Source: Osmia lignaria lignaria | Lineage: Eukaryota > Arthropoda > Insecta > Hymenoptera > Megachilidae | Assembly: GCF_051020975.1 (NCBI RefSeq) | Contig: NC_135032.1 | Coordinates: 434,001 to 498,000 of the forward strand | Length of the DNA stretch: 64,000 nucleotides | Direction of reading: 5' to 3' | Shown here: piece after piece, positions 38,760-53,000 of the stretch | Layout of the letters: each line of letters opens with the position of its first letter | How positions within the stretch are numbered: the stretch's first letter is position 1 | Program-made: the position numbers and the translations under genes | Notes under the pieces: model-generated | What the model was told of the DNA's origin: nothing | The model's input: only the letters and a program-made list of their open reading frames with translations | Databases searched by the model: none

Positions 38760-41735
38760 CTAAATTGTAGGAAACATAATTCTCTACAAAAAAGGTCTCT
38801 TAACATTTTGCCATAGCTCGCTTCGTTTCCGAGATATTTGCAGATTTATCTCAAGGGAAGGGGCCTGACGGACATATTTCGAGATATTTCTTCTTCTTGT
38901 TGTTCTTCTTCTGCACAGCTAAGCTGGAAGTGTCATTTGCAGCTCGCAATAGTGCAGAGTTATCTCAAAGAAAGGGGCCACGGTGTTTCTGTATCTCTAT
39001 TATGTTGGTGCGGCTTCGGAACTTTTAAATATCTCGATATATCTCGAAAACTACGCTTCTGATCAAAAAATATCATAGAACATAAATTGTAGGAAACAGA
39101 ATTCTCTACAAAAAAGGTCTCTAAACATTTGGCCATAGCTCGCTTCGTTTCCGAGATATTTGCAGATATATCTCAAGGGAAGGGGCCTGACGGACATATT
39201 TCGAGATATTTCTTCTTCTTGTTGTTCTTCTTCTGCACAGCTAAGCTGGAAGTGGCATTTGCGGCTCGCACTACTGCAGAGTTATCTCAAAGAAAGGGGC
39301 CACGGTGTTTCTGTATCCCTATTATGTTGGTGCGGCTTCGGAACTTTTAAATATCTCGATATATCTCGAAAACTACGCTTCTGATCAAAAAATATCATAG
39401 AACATAAATTGTAGGAAACATAATTCTCTATAAAAAACGTCTCTTAACATTTTGCCATAGCTCGCTTCGTTTCCGAGATATTTGCAGATTCAGCTCAAAG
39501 GAACTGGCCTGACGGACATATTTCGAGATATTTCTTCTTCTTGTTGTTCTTCCTCTGCACAGCTAAGCTGGAAGTGGCATTTGCGGCTCGCACTAGTGCA
39601 GAGTTATCTCAAAGAAAGGGGCCACGGTGTTTCTGTATCTCTATTATGTTGGTGCGGGTTCGGAACTTTTAAATATCTTGATATATCTCGAGAACTACGC
39701 ATCTGATCAAAAAATATCATAGAACATAAAAAGTAGGAAACTTAATTCTCTACAAAAAAGGTCTCTTAACATTTTGCCATAACTCGCTTCGTTTCCGAGA
39801 TATTTGCAGATTTATCTCAAGGGAAGGGGCCTGACGGACATATTTCGAGATATTTCTTCTTCTTGTTGTTCTTCTTCTGCACAGCTAAGCTGGAAGTGGC
39901 ATTTGCGGCTCGCACTAGTGCAGAGTTATCTCAAAGAAAGGGGCCACGGTGTTTCTGTATCTCTATTATGTTGGTGCGGCTTCGGAACTTTTAAATATCT
40001 CGATATATCTCGAAAACTACGCTTCTGATCAAAAAATATCATAGAACATAAATTGTAGGAAACAGAATTCTCTACAAAAAAGGTCTCTTAACATTGTGCC
40101 ATAGCTCGCTTCGTTTCCGAGATATTTGCAGATATATCTCAAGGGAAGGGGCCTGACGGACATATTTCGAGATATTTCTTCTTCTTGTTGTTCTTCTTCT
40201 GCACAGCTTAGCTGGAAGTGGCATTTGCGGCTCGCACTAGTGCAGAGTTATCTCAAAGAAAGGGGCCACGGTGTTTCTGTATCTCTATTATGTTGGTGCG
40301 GCTTCGGAACTTTTAAATATCTCGATATATCTCGAAAACTACGCTTCTGATCAAAAAATATCATAGAACATAAATTGTAGGAAACATAATTCTCTACAAA
40401 AAAGGTCTCTTAACATTTTGCCATAGCTCGCTTCGTTTCCGAGATATTTGCAGATTTATCTCAAGGGAAGGGGCCTGACGGACATATTTCGAGATATTTC
40501 TTCTTCTTGTTGTTCTTCTTCTGCACAGCTAAGCTGGAAGTGTCATTTGCAGCTCGCAATAGTGCAGAGTTATCTCAAAGAAAGGGGCCACGGTGTTTCG
40601 GTATCTCTATTATGTTGGTGCGGCTTCGGAACTTTTAAATATCTCGATACATCTCGAAAACTACGCTTCTGATCAAAAAATATCATAGAACCTAAATTGT
40701 AGGAAACATAATTCTCTACAAAAAACGTCTCTTAACATTTTGCCATAGCTCGCTTCGTTTCCGAGATATTTGCAGATTTATTTCAAGGGAAGGGGCCTGA
40801 CGGACATATTTCGAGATATTTCTTCTTCTTGTTGTTCTTCTTCTGCACAGCTAAGCTGGAAGTGGCATTTGCAGCTCGCAATAGTGCAGAGTTATCTCAA
40901 AGAAAGGGGCCACGGTGTTTCTGTATCTCTATTATGTTGGTGCGGCTTCGGAACTTTTAAATATCTCGATATATCTCGAAAACTACGCTTCTGATGAAAA
41001 AATATCATAGAACATAAAAAGTAGGAAACTTAATTCTCTACAAAAAAGGTCTCTTAACATTTTGCCATAGCTTGCTTCGTTTCCGAGATATTTGCAGATT
41101 TATCTCAAGGGAAGGGGCCTGACGGACATATTTCGAGATATTTCTTCTTCTTGTTGTTCTTCTTCTGCACAGCTAAGCTGGAAGTGGCATTTGCGGCTCG
41201 CACTAGTGCAGAGTTATCTCAAAGAAAGGGGCCACGGTGTTTCTGTATCCCTATTATGTTGGTGCGGCTTCGGAACTTTTAAATATCTCGATATATCTCG
41301 AAAACTACGCTTCTGATCAAAAAATATCATAGAACATAAATTGTAGGAAACATAATTCTCTATAAAAAACGTCTCTTAACATTTTGCCATAGCTCGCATC
41401 GTTTCCGAGATATTTGCAGATTCAGCTCAAAGGAACTGGCCTGACGGACATATTTCGAGATATTTCTTCTTCTTGTTGTTCTTCCTCTGCACAACTAAGC
41501 TGGAAGTGGCATTTGCAGCTCGCAATAGTGCAGAGTTATCTCAAAGAAAGGGGCCACGGTGTTTCTGTATCTCTATTATGTTGGTGCGGGTTCGGAACTT
41601 TTAAATATCTTGATATATCTCGAGAACTACGCATCTGATCAAAAAATATCATAGAACATAAAAAGTAGGAAACTTAATTCTCTACAAAAAAGGTCTCTTA
41701 ACATTTTGCAATAGCTCGCTTCGTTTCCGAGATAT

Positions 41736-42054
41736 TTGCAGATTTATCTCAAGGGAAGGGGCCTGACGGACATATTTCGAGATATTTCTTCTTCTTGTTC
41801 TTCTACTGCACAGCTAAGCTGGAAGTGGCATTTGCGGCTCGCACTAGTGCAGAGTTATCTCAAAGAAAGGGGCCACGGTGTTTCTGTACCTCTATTATGT
41901 TGGTGCGGCTTCGGAACTTTTAAATATCTTGATATATCTCGAGAACTACGCATCTGATCAAAAAATATCATAGAACATAAAAAGTAGGAAACTTAATTGT
42001 CTACAAAAAAGGTCTCTTAACATTTTGCCATAGCTCGCTTCGTTTCCGAGATAT
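41736..42054 (+). repeat. 319-bp unit with 3-bp deletion in the pyrimidine tract
   Basis: The tract reads TTCTTCTTGTTCTTCTACTG, with one TTG triplet fewer than usual and a private T-to-A change. The variable segment is GCGGCTCGCACTAG. Replication slippage in a triplet repeat is the simplest cause. Confidence 0.9.
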
Positions 42055-43020
42055 TTGCAGATTTATCTCAAGAGAAGGGGCCTAACGGACATATTTCGAG
42101 ATATTTCTTCTTCTTGTTGTTCTTCTTCTGCACAGCTAAACTGGAAGTGGCATTTCCAGCTCGCAATAGTGCAGAGTTATCTCAAAGAGAGGGGCCACGG
42201 TGTTTCTGTATCTCTATTATGTTGGTGCGGCTTCGGAACTTTTAAATATCTCGATATATCTCGAAAACTACGCTTCTGATCAAAAACTATCATAGAACAT
42301 AAATTGTAGGAAACTTAATTCTCTATAAAAAAGTTCTCTAAACATTTTGCCATAGCTCTCTTCGTTTCCGAGATATTTGCAGATTTATCTCAAGGGAAGG
42401 GGCCTGACGGACATATTTCGAGATATTTCTTCTTCTTGTTGTTCTTCCTCTGCACAGCTAAGCTGGAAGTGGCATTTGCGGCTCGCACTAGTGCAGAGTT
42501 ATCTCAAAGAAAGGGGCCACGGTGTTTCTGTATCTGTATTATGTTGGTGCGGCGTCGGAACTTTTAAATATCTCGATATATCTCGAAAACTACGCTTCTG
42601 ATCAAAAAATATGGTAGAACATAAATTGTAGGAAACATAATTCTCTACAAAAAAGGTCTCTTATCATTTTGCCATAGCTCGCTTCGTTTCCGAGATATTT
42701 GCAGATATATCTCAAGGGAAGGGGCCTGACGGACATATTTCGAGATATTTCTTCTTCTTGTTGTTCTTCTTCTGCACAGCTAAGCTGGAAGTGGCATTTG
42801 CGGCTCGCACTAGTGCAGAGTTATCTCAAAGAAAGGGGCCACGGTGTTTCTGTATCCCTATTATGTTGGTGCGGCTTCGGAACTTTTAAATATCTCGATA
42901 TATCTCGAAAACTACGCTTCGGATCAAAAAATATCATAGAACATAAATTGTAGGAAACTTAATTCTCTACAAAAAAGGTCTCTTAACATTTTGCCATAGC
43001 TCGCTTGGTTTCCGAGATAT

Positions 43021-46000
43021 TTGCAGATTTATCTCAAGGGAAGGGGCCTGACGGACATATTTCGAGATATTTCTTCTTCTTGTTGTTCTTCTTCTGCACA
43101 GCTAAGCTGGAAGTGGCATTTGCAGCTCGCAATAGTGCAGAGTTATCTCAAAGAAAGGGGCCACGGTGTTTCTGTATCTCTATTATGTTGGTGCGGCTTC
43201 GGAACTTTTAAATATCTCGATATATCTCGAAAACTACGCATCTGATCAAAAAATATCATAGAACATGAAAAGTAGGAAACATAATTCTCTACAAAAAAGG
43301 TCTCTTAACATTTTGCCATAGCTCTCTTCGTTTCCGAGATATTTGCAGATTTATCTCAAGGGAAGGGGCCTGACGGACATATTTCGAGATATTTCTTCTT
43401 CTTGTTGTTCTTCTTCTGCACAGCTGAGCTGGAAGTGGCATTTGCAGGTCGCAATAGTGCAGAATTATCTCAAAGAAAGGGGCCACGGTGTTTCTGTATC
43501 TCTATTATGTTGGTGCGGCTTCGGAACTTTTAAATATCTCGATATATCTCGAAAACTACGCTTCTGATCAAAAAATATCATAGAACGTAAATTGTAGGAA
43601 ACATTATTCTCTACAAAAAAGGTCCCTTAACATTTTGCCATAGCTCGCTTCGTTTCCGAGATATTTGCAGATTTATCTCAAGGGAAGGGTCCTGATGGAC
43701 ATATTTCGAGATATTTCTTCTTCTTGTTGTTCTTCTTCTGCACAGCTAAGCTGGAAGTGGCATTTGCAGCGCGCAATAGTGCAGAGTTATCTCAAAGAAA
43801 GGGGCCACGGTGTTTCTGTATCTCTATTATGTTGGTGCGGCTTCGGAACTTTTAAATATCTTGATATATCTCGAGAACTACGCATCTGATCAAAAAATAT
43901 CATACTACATAAAAAGTAGGAAACTTATTTCTCTACAAGAAAGGTCTCTAAACATTTTGCCATAGCTCGCTTCGTTTCCGAGATATTTGCAGATTTATCT
44001 CAAGGGAAGGGGCCTGACGGACATATTTCGAGATATTTCTTCTTCTTGTTGTTCTTCTTCTGCACAGCTAAGCTGGAAGTGGCATTTGCAGCTCGCAATA
44101 GTGCAGAGTTATCTCAAAGAAAGGGGCCACGGTGTTTCTGTATCTCTATTATGTTGGTGCGGCTTCGGAACTTTTAAATATCTCGATATATCTCGAAAAC
44201 TACGCTTCTGATCAAAAAATATCATAGAACGTAAATTGTAGGAAACATTATTCTCTACAAAAAAGGTCCCTTAACATTTTGCCATAGCTCGCTTCGTTTC
44301 CGAGATATTTGCAGGTTTATCTCAAGGGAAGGGTCCTGATGGACATATTTCGAGATATTTCTTCTTCTTGTTGTTCTTCTTCTGCACAGCTAAACTGGAA
44401 GTGGCATTTCCAGCTCGCAATCGTGCAGAGTTATCTCAAAGAAAGGGGCCACGGTGTTTCTGTATCTCTATTATGTTGGTGCGGCTTCGGAACTTTTAAA
44501 TATCTTGATATATCTCGAGAACTACGCATCTGATCAAAAAATATCATACTACATAAAAAGTAGGAAACTTATTTCTCTACAAGAAAGGTCTCTAAACATT
44601 TTGCCATAGCTCGCTTCGTTTCCGAGATATTTGCAGATTTATCTCAAGGGAAGGGGCCTGACGGACATATTTCGAGATACTTCTTCTTCTTGTTGTTCTT
44701 CTTCTGCACAGCTAAGCTGGAAGTGGCATTTGCAGCTCGCAATAGTGCAGAGTTATCTCAAAGAAAGGGGCCACGGTGTTTCTGTATCTCTATTATGTTG
44801 GTGCGGCTTCGGAACTTTTAAATATCTCGATATATCTCGAAAACTACGCTTCTGATCAAAAAATATCATAGAACGTAAATTGTAGGAAACATTATTCTCT
44901 ACAAAAAAGGTCCGTTAACATTTTGCCATAGCTCGCTTCGTTTCCGAGATATTTGCAGATTTATCTCAAGGGAAGGGTCCTGATGGACATATTTCGAGAT
45001 ATTTCTTCTTCTTGTTGTTCTTCTTCTGCACAGCTAAACTGGAAGTGGCATTTCCAGCTCGCAATCGTGCAGAGTTATCTCAAAGAAAGGGGCCACGGTG
45101 TTTCTGTATCTCTATTATGTTGGTGCGGCTTCGGAACTTTTAAATATCTTGATATATCTCGAGAACTACGCATCTGATCAAAAAATAGCATACTACATAA
45201 AAAGTAGGAAACTTATTTCTCTACAAGAAAGGTCTCTGAACATTTTGCCATAGCTCGCTTCGTTTCCGAGATATTTGCAGATTTATCTCAAGGGAAGGGG
45301 CCTGACGGACATATTTCGAGATACTTCTTCTTCTTGTTCTTCTTCTGCACAGCTAAGCTGGAAGTGGCATTTGCGGCTCGCACTAGTGCACAGTTATCTC
45401 AAAGAAAGGGGCCACGGTGTTTCTGTATCTCTATTATGTTGGTGCGGCTTCGGAACTTTTAAATATCTTGATATATCTCGAGAACTACGCATCTGATCAA
45501 AAAATATCATAGAACATGAAAAGTAGGAAACGTAATTCTCTACAAAAAAGGTCTCTTAACATTTTGCCATAGCTCTCTTCGTTTCCGAGATATTTGCAGA
45601 TTCAGCTCAAAGGAACTGGCCTGACGGACATATTTCGAGATATTTCTTCTTCTTGTTGTTCTTCTTCTGCACAGCTGAGCTGAAAGTGGCATTTGCAGGT
45701 CGCAATAGTGCAGAATTATCTCAAAGAAAGGGGCCACGGTGTTTCTGTATCTCTATTATGTTGGTGCGTCTTCGGAACTTTTAAATATCTCGATATATCT
45801 CGAAAACTACGCTTCTGATCAAAAAATATCATAGAACATAAATTGTAGGAAACATAATTCTCTACAAAAAATGTCTCTTAACATTTTGCCATAGCTCGCT
45901 TCGTTTCCGAGATATTTGCAGATTCAGCTCAAAGGAACTGGCCTGACGGACATATTTCGAGATATTTCTTCTTCTTGTTGTTCTTCCTCTGCACAGCTAA

Positions 46001-46881
46001 GCTGGAAGTGGCATTTGCAGCTCGCAATAGTGCAGAGTTATCTCAAAGAAAGGGGCCACGGTGTTTCTGTATCTCTATTATGTTGGTGCGGCTTCGGAAC
46101 TTTTAAATATCTCGATATATCTCGAAAACTACGCTTCTGATCAAAAAATATCATAGAACATAAATTGTAGGAAACATAATTCTCTACAAAAAACGTCTCT
46201 TAACATTTTGCCATAGCTCGCTTCGTTTCCGAGATGTTTGCAGATTTATCTCAAGGGAAGGGGCCTGACGGACATATTTCGAGATATTTCTTCTTCTTGT
46301 TGTTCTTCTTCTGCACAGCTGAGCTGGAAGTGGCATTTGCAGGTCGCAATAGTGCAGAATTATCTCCAAGAAAGGGGCCACGGTGTTTCTGTATCTCTAT
46401 TATGTTGGTGCGGCTTCGGAACTTTTAAATATCTCGATATATATCGAAAACTACGCTTCTGATCAAAAAATATCATACAACGTAAATTGTAGGAAACATT
46501 ATTCTCTACAAAAAAGGTTCCTTAACATTTTGCCATACCTCGCTTCGTTTCCGAGATATTTGCAGATTTATCTCAAGGGAAGGGTCCTGATGGACATATT
46601 TCGAGATATTTCTTCTTCTTGTTGTTCTTCTTCTGCACAGCTAAGCTGGAAGTGGCATTTGCAGCGCGCAATAGTGCAGAGTTATCTCAAAGAAAGGGGC
46701 CACGGTGTTTCTGTATCTCTATTATGTTGGTGCGGCTTCGGAACTTTTAAATATCTTGATATATCTCGAGAACTACGCATCTGATCAAAAAATATCATAG
46801 AAGATAAAAAGTAGGAAACTTAATTCTCTACAAAAAAGGTCTCTTAACATTTCGCCATAGCTCGCTTCGTTTCCGAGATAT
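43021..46881 (+). repeat. Array block 6 (A'): V/Q-type units again
   Basis: Units from 43021 repeat the series seen near 22976-26834. The order is a Q-related linker (AACATGAAAAGTAGG), a GCAGGTCGC unit with GAATTATC, V-type with GCAGCGCGC, a GCAGCTCGC unit, V-type with TTCCAGCTCG, then GAGATACTTC units. It is shorter than block A and has no 208-bp unit. The last part returns to S-type at 46882. Confidence 0.75.
45275..45593 (+). repeat. 319-bp unit, second 3-bp deletion in the pyrimidine tract
   Basis: One TTG triplet is missing (CTTCTTGTTCTTCTTCTG). The unit background is GAGATACTTC with GTGCACAG, different from the 41736 unit, so this loss probably arose independently. Confidence 0.85.
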
Positions 46882-47010
46882 TTGCAGATTTATCTCAAGG
46901 GAAGGGGCCTGTCGGACATATTTCGAGATATTTCTTCTTCTTGTTGTTCTTCTTCTGCACAGCTAAGCTGGAAGTGGCATTTGCGGCTCGCACTAGTGCA
47001 GAGTTATCTG

Positions 47011-50000
47011 AAAGAAAGGGGCCACGGTGTTTCTGTATCTCTATTATGTTGGTGCGGCTTCGGAACTTTTAAATATCTCGATATATCTCGAAAACTACGC
47101 TTCTGATCAAAAAATATCATAGAACGTAAATTGTAGGAAACATTATTCTCTACAAAAAAGGTCTCTTAACATTTTGCCATAGCTCGCTTCGTTTCCGAGA
47201 TATTTGCAGATTTATCTCAAGGGAAGGGGCCTGACGGACATATTTCGAGATATTTCTTCTTCTTGTTGTTCTTCTTCTGCACAGCTAAGCTGGAAGTGGC
47301 ATTTGCAGCGCGCAATAGTGCAGAGTTATCTCAAAGAAAGGGGCCACGGTGTTTCTGTATCTCTATTATGTTGGTGCGGCTTCGGAACTTTTAAATATCT
47401 TGATATATCTCGAGAACTACGCATCTGATCAAAAAATATCATACTCCATAAAAAGTAGGAAACTTAATTCTCTACAAGAAAGGTCTCTAAACATTTTGCC
47501 ATAGCTCGCTTCGTTTCCGAGATATTTGCAGATTTATCTCAAGGGAAGGGGCCTGACGGACATATTTCGAGATATTTCTTCTTCTTGTTGTTCTTCTTCT
47601 GCACAGCTAAGCTGGAAGTGGCATTTGCAGCTCGCAATAGTGCAGAGTTATCTCAAAGAGAGGGGCCACGGTGTTTCTGTATCTCTATTATGTTGGTGCG
47701 GCTTCGGAACTTTTAAATATCTTGATATATCTCGAGAACTACGCATCTGATCAAAAAATATCATAGAAGATAAAAAGTAGGAAACTTAATTCTCTACAAA
47801 AAAGGTCTCTTAACATTTCGCCATAGCTCGCTTCGTTTCCGAGATATTTGCAGATTTATCTCAAGGGAAGGGGCCTGTCGGACATATTTCGAGATATTTC
47901 TTCTTCTTGTTGTTCTTCTTCTGCACAGCTAAGCTGGAAGTGGCATTTGCGGCTCGCACTAGTGCAGAGTTATCTGAAAGAAAGGGGCCACGGTGTTTCT
48001 GTATCTCTATTATGTTGGTGCGGCTTCGGAACTTTTAAATATCTCGATATATCTCGAAAACTACGCTTCTGATCAAAAAATTTCATAGAACATAAATTGT
48101 AGCAAACAGAATTCTCTACAAAAAAGGTCTCTTAACATTTTGCCATAGCTCGCTTCGTTTCCGAGATATTTGCAGATATATCTCAAGGGAAGGGGCCTGA
48201 CGGACATATTTCAAGATATTTCTTCTTCTTGTTGTTCTTCTTCTGCACAGCTAAACTGGAAGTGACATTTCCAGCTCGCAATCGTGCAGAGTTATCTCAA
48301 AGAAAGGGGCCACGGTGTTTCTGTATCTCTATTATGTTGGTGCGGCTTCTGAACTTTTAAATATCTTGATATATCTCGAGAACTACGCCTCTGATCGAAA
48401 AATATCATAGAACATAAAAAGTAGCAAACTTAATTCTCTACAAAAAAGGTCTCTTTACATTTTCCCATAGCTCGCTTGGTTTCCGAGATATTTGCAGATT
48501 TATCTCAAGGGAAGGGGCCTGACGGACATATTTCGAGATATTTCTTCTTCTTGTTGTTCTTCTTCTGCACAGCTAAGCTGGAAGTGGCATTTGCAGCGCG
48601 CAATAGTGCAGAGTTATCTCAAAGAAACGGGCCACGGTGTTTCTGTATCTCTATTATGTTGGTGCGGCTTCGGAACTTTTAAATATCTTGATATATCTCG
48701 AGAACTACGCATCTGATCAAAAAATATCATACTACATAAAAAGTAGGAAACTTAATTCTCTACAAGAAAGGTCTCTAAACATTTTGCCATAGCTCGCTTC
48801 GTTTCCGAGATATTTGCAGATTTATCTCAAGGGAAGGGGCCTGACGGACATATTTCGAGATATTTCTTCTTCTTGTTGTTCTTCTTCTGCACAGCTAAGC
48901 TGGAAGTGGCATTTGCAGCTCGCAATAGTGCAGAGTTATCTCAAAGAAAGGGGCCACGGTGTTTCTGTATCTCTATTATGTTGGTGCTGCTTCGGAACTT
49001 TTAAATATCTTGATATATCTCGAGAACTACGCATCTGATCAAAAAATATCATAGAACATAAAAAGTAGGAAACTTAATTCTCTACAAAAAAGGTCTCTTA
49101 ACATTTTGCCATAACTCGCTTCGTTTCCGAGATATTTGCAGATTTATCTCAAGGGAAGGGGCCTAACGGACATATTTCCAGATATTTCTTCTTCTTGTTG
49201 TTCTTCTTCTGCACAGCTGAGCTGGAAGTGGCATTTGCAGCGCGCAATAGTGCAGAGTTATCTCAAAGGAAGGGGCCACGGTGTTTCTGTATCTCTATTA
49301 TATTGGTGCGGCTTCGGAACTTTTAAATATCTTGATATATCTCGAGAACTACGCATCTGATCAAAAAATATCATACTACATAAAAAGTAGGAAACTTAAT
49401 TCTCTACAAGAAAGGTCTGTAAATATTTTGCCATAGCTCGCTTCGTTTCCGAGATATTTGCAGATTTATCTCAAGGGAAGGGGCCTGACGGACATATTTC
49501 GAGATATTTCTTCTTCTTGTTGTTCTTCTTCTGCACAGCTAAGCTGGAAGTGGCATTTGCAGCGCGCAATAGTGCAGAGTTATCTCAAAGAAAGGGGCCA
49601 CGGTGTTTCTGTATCTCTATTATGTTGGTGCGGCTTCGGAACTTTTAAATATCTTGATATATCTCGAGAACTACGCATCTGATCAAAAAATATCATAGAA
49701 GATAAAAAGTAGGAAACTTAATTCTCTGCAGAAAAGGTCTCTTAACATTTCGCCATAGCTCGCTTCGTTTCCGAGATATTTGCAGATTTATCTCAAGGGA
49801 AGGGGCCTGTCGGACATATTTCGAGATATTTCTTCTTCTTGTTGTTCTTCTTCTGCACAGCTAAGCTGGAAGTGGCATTTGCGGCTCGCACTAGTGCAGA
49901 GTTATCTCAAAGAAAGGGGCCACGGTGTTTCTGTATCTCTATTATGTTGGTGCGGCTTCGGAACTTTTAAATATCTCGATATATCTCGAAAACTACGCTT

Positions 50001-53000
50001 CTGATCAAAAAATTTCATAGAACATAAATTGTAGCAAACAGAATTCTCTACAAAAAAGGTCTCTTAACATTTGGCCATAGCTCGCTTCGTTTCCGAGATA
50101 TTTGCAGATATATCTCAAGGGAAGGGGCCTGACGGACATATTTCGAGATATTTCTTCTTCTTGTTGTTCTTCTTCTGCACAGCTAAGCTGGAAGTGGCAT
50201 TTGCAGCGCGCGATAGTGCAGGGTTATCTCAAAGAAACGGGCCACGGTGTTTCTGTATCTCTATTATGTTGGTGCGGCTTCGGAACTTTTAAATATCTTG
50301 ATATATCTCGAGAACTACGCATCTGATCAAAAAATATCATACTACATAAAAAGTAGGAAACTTAATTCTCTACAAGAAAGGTCTCTAAACATTTTGCCAT
50401 AGCTCGCTTCGTTTCCGAGATATTTGCAGATTTATCTCAAGGGAAGGGGCCTGACGGACATATTTCGAGATATTTCTTCTTCTTGTTGTTCTTCTTCTGC
50501 ACAGCTAAGCTGGAAGTGGCATTTGCAGCTCGCAATAGTGCAGAGTTATCTCAAAGAAAGGGGCCACGGTGTTTCTGTATCTCTATTATGTTCGTGCTGC
50601 TTCGGAACTTTTAAATATCTTGATATATCTCGAGAACTACGCATCTGATCAAAAAATATCATAGAACATAAAAAGTAGGAAACTTAATTCTCTACAAAAA
50701 AGGTCTCTTAACATTTTGCCATAGCTCGCTTCGTTTCCGAGATATTTGCAGATTTATCTCAAGGGAAGGGGCCTAACGGACATATTTCCAGATATTTCTT
50801 CTTCTTGTTGTTCTTCTTCTGCACAGCTGAGCTGGAAGTGGCATTTGCAGGTCGCAATAGTGCAGAGTTATCTCAAAGAAAGGGGCCACGGTGTTTCTGT
50901 ATCTCTATTATGTTGGTGCGGCTTCGGAACTTTTAAATATCTCGATATATCTCGAAAACTACGCTTCTGATCAAAAAATATCATAGAACGTAAATTGTAG
51001 GAAACATTATTCTCTACAAAAAAGGTCTCTTAACATTTTGCCATAGCTCGCTTCGTTTCCGAGATATTTGCAGATTTATCTCAAGGGAAGGGGCCTGACG
51101 GACATATTTCGAGATATTTCTTCTTCTTGTTGTTCTTCTTCTGCACAGCTAAGCTGGAAGTGGCATTTGCAGCGCGCAATAGTGCAGAGTTATCTCAAAG
51201 AAAGGGGCCACGGTGTTTCTGTATCTCTATTATGTTGGTGCGGCTTCGGAACTTTTAAATATCTTGATATATCTCGAGAACTACGCATCTGATCAAAAAA
51301 TATCATACTCCATAAAAAGTAGGAAACTTAATTCTCTACAAGAAAGGTCTCTAAACATTTTGCCATAGCTCGCTTCGTTTCCGAGATATTTGCAGATTTA
51401 TCTCAAGGGAAGGGGCCTGACGGACATATTTCGAGATATTTCTTCTTCTTGTTGTTCTTCTTCTGCACAGCTAAGCTGGAAGTGGCATTTGCAGCTCGCA
51501 ATAGTGCAGAGTTATCTCAAAGAGAGGGGCCACGGTGTTTCTGTATCTCTATTATGTTGGTGCGGCTTCGGAACTTTTAAATATCTTGATATATCTCGAG
51601 AACTACGCATCTGATCAAAAAATATCATAGAAGATAAAAAGTAGGAAACTTAATTCTCTACAAAAAAGGTCTCTTAACATTTCGCCATAGCTCGCTTCGT
51701 TTCCGAGATATTTGCAGATTTATCTCAAGGGAAGGGGCCTGTCGGACATATTTCGAGATATTTCTTCTTCTTGTTGTTCTTCTTCTGCACAGCTAAGCTG
51801 GAAGTGGCATTTGCGGCTCGCACTAGTGCAGAGTTATCTGAAAGAAAGGGGCCACGGTGTTTCTGTATCTCTATTATGTTGGTGCGGCTTCGGAACTTTT
51901 AAATATCTCGATATATCTCGAAAACTACGCTTCTGATCAAAAAATTTCATAGAACATAAATTGTAGCAAACAGAATTCTCTACAAAAAAGGTCTCTTAAC
52001 ATTTTGCCATAGCTCGCTTCGTTTCCGAGATATTTGCAGATATATCTCAAGGGAAGGGGCCTGACGGACATATTTCAAGATATTTCTTCTTCTTGTTGTT
52101 CTTCTTCTGCACAGCTAAACTGGAAGTGACATTTCCAGCTCGCAATCGTGCAGAGTTATCTCAAAGAAAGGGGCCACGGTGTTTCTGTATCTCTATTATG
52201 TTGGTGCGGCTTCTGAACTTTTAAATATCTTGATATATCTCGAGAACTACGCCTCTGATCGAAAAATATCATAGAACATAAAAAGTAGCAAACTTAATTC
52301 TCTACAAAAAAGGTCTCTTTACATTTTCCCATAGCTCGCTTGGTTTCCGAGATATTTGCAGATTTATCTCAAGGGAAGGGGCCTGACGGACATATTTCGA
52401 GATATTTCTTCTTCTTGTTGTTCTTCTTCTGCACAGCTAAGCTGGAAGTGGCATTTGCAGCGCGCAATAGTGCAGAGTTATCTCAAAGAAACGGGCCACG
52501 GTGTTTCTGTATCTCTATTATGTTGGTGCGGCTTCGGAACTTTTAAATATCTTGATATATCTCGAGAACTACGCATCTGATCAAAAAATATCATACTACA
52601 TAAAAAGTAGGAAACTTAATTCTCTACAAGAAAGGTCTCTAAACATTTTGCCATAGCTCGCTTCGTTTCCGAGATATTTGCAGATTTATCTCAAGGGAAG
52701 GGGCCTGACGGACATATTTCGAGATATTTCTTCTTCTTGTTGTTCTTCTTCTGCACAGCTAAGCTGGAAGTGGCATTTGCAGCTCGCAATAGTGCAGAGT
52801 TATCTCAAAGAAAGGGGCCACGGTGTTTCTGTATCTCTATTATGTTGGTGCTGCTTCGGAACTTTTAAATATCTTGATATATCTCGAGAACTACGCATCT
52901 GATCAAAAAATATCATAGAACATAAAAAGTAGGAAACTTAATTCTCTACAAAAAAGGTCTCTTAACATTTTGCCATAACTCGCTTCGTTTCCGAGATATT

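Larger units (their letters stand above)
35296..43020 (+). repeat. Array block 5 (C): GATATATCTC-rich units
   Basis: Many units carry GCAGATATATCTC (offset +9 A), CTCGATACATCTCG, AGTGTCATTTG, GTATCCCTATTATG or CTCTATAAAAAACG. These variants are rare or absent elsewhere except at 59440-64000. The block contains one 3-bp-deleted unit and one very recent single-unit duplication. Confidence 0.75.

Noticed and set aside
46383..46784. A longer 133-codon open frame spanning two units
   Set aside because: It starts at GTG and stays open only because of chance changes in one linker (ATATATCGAAAAC, CATACCTCGC). No other unit supports it.
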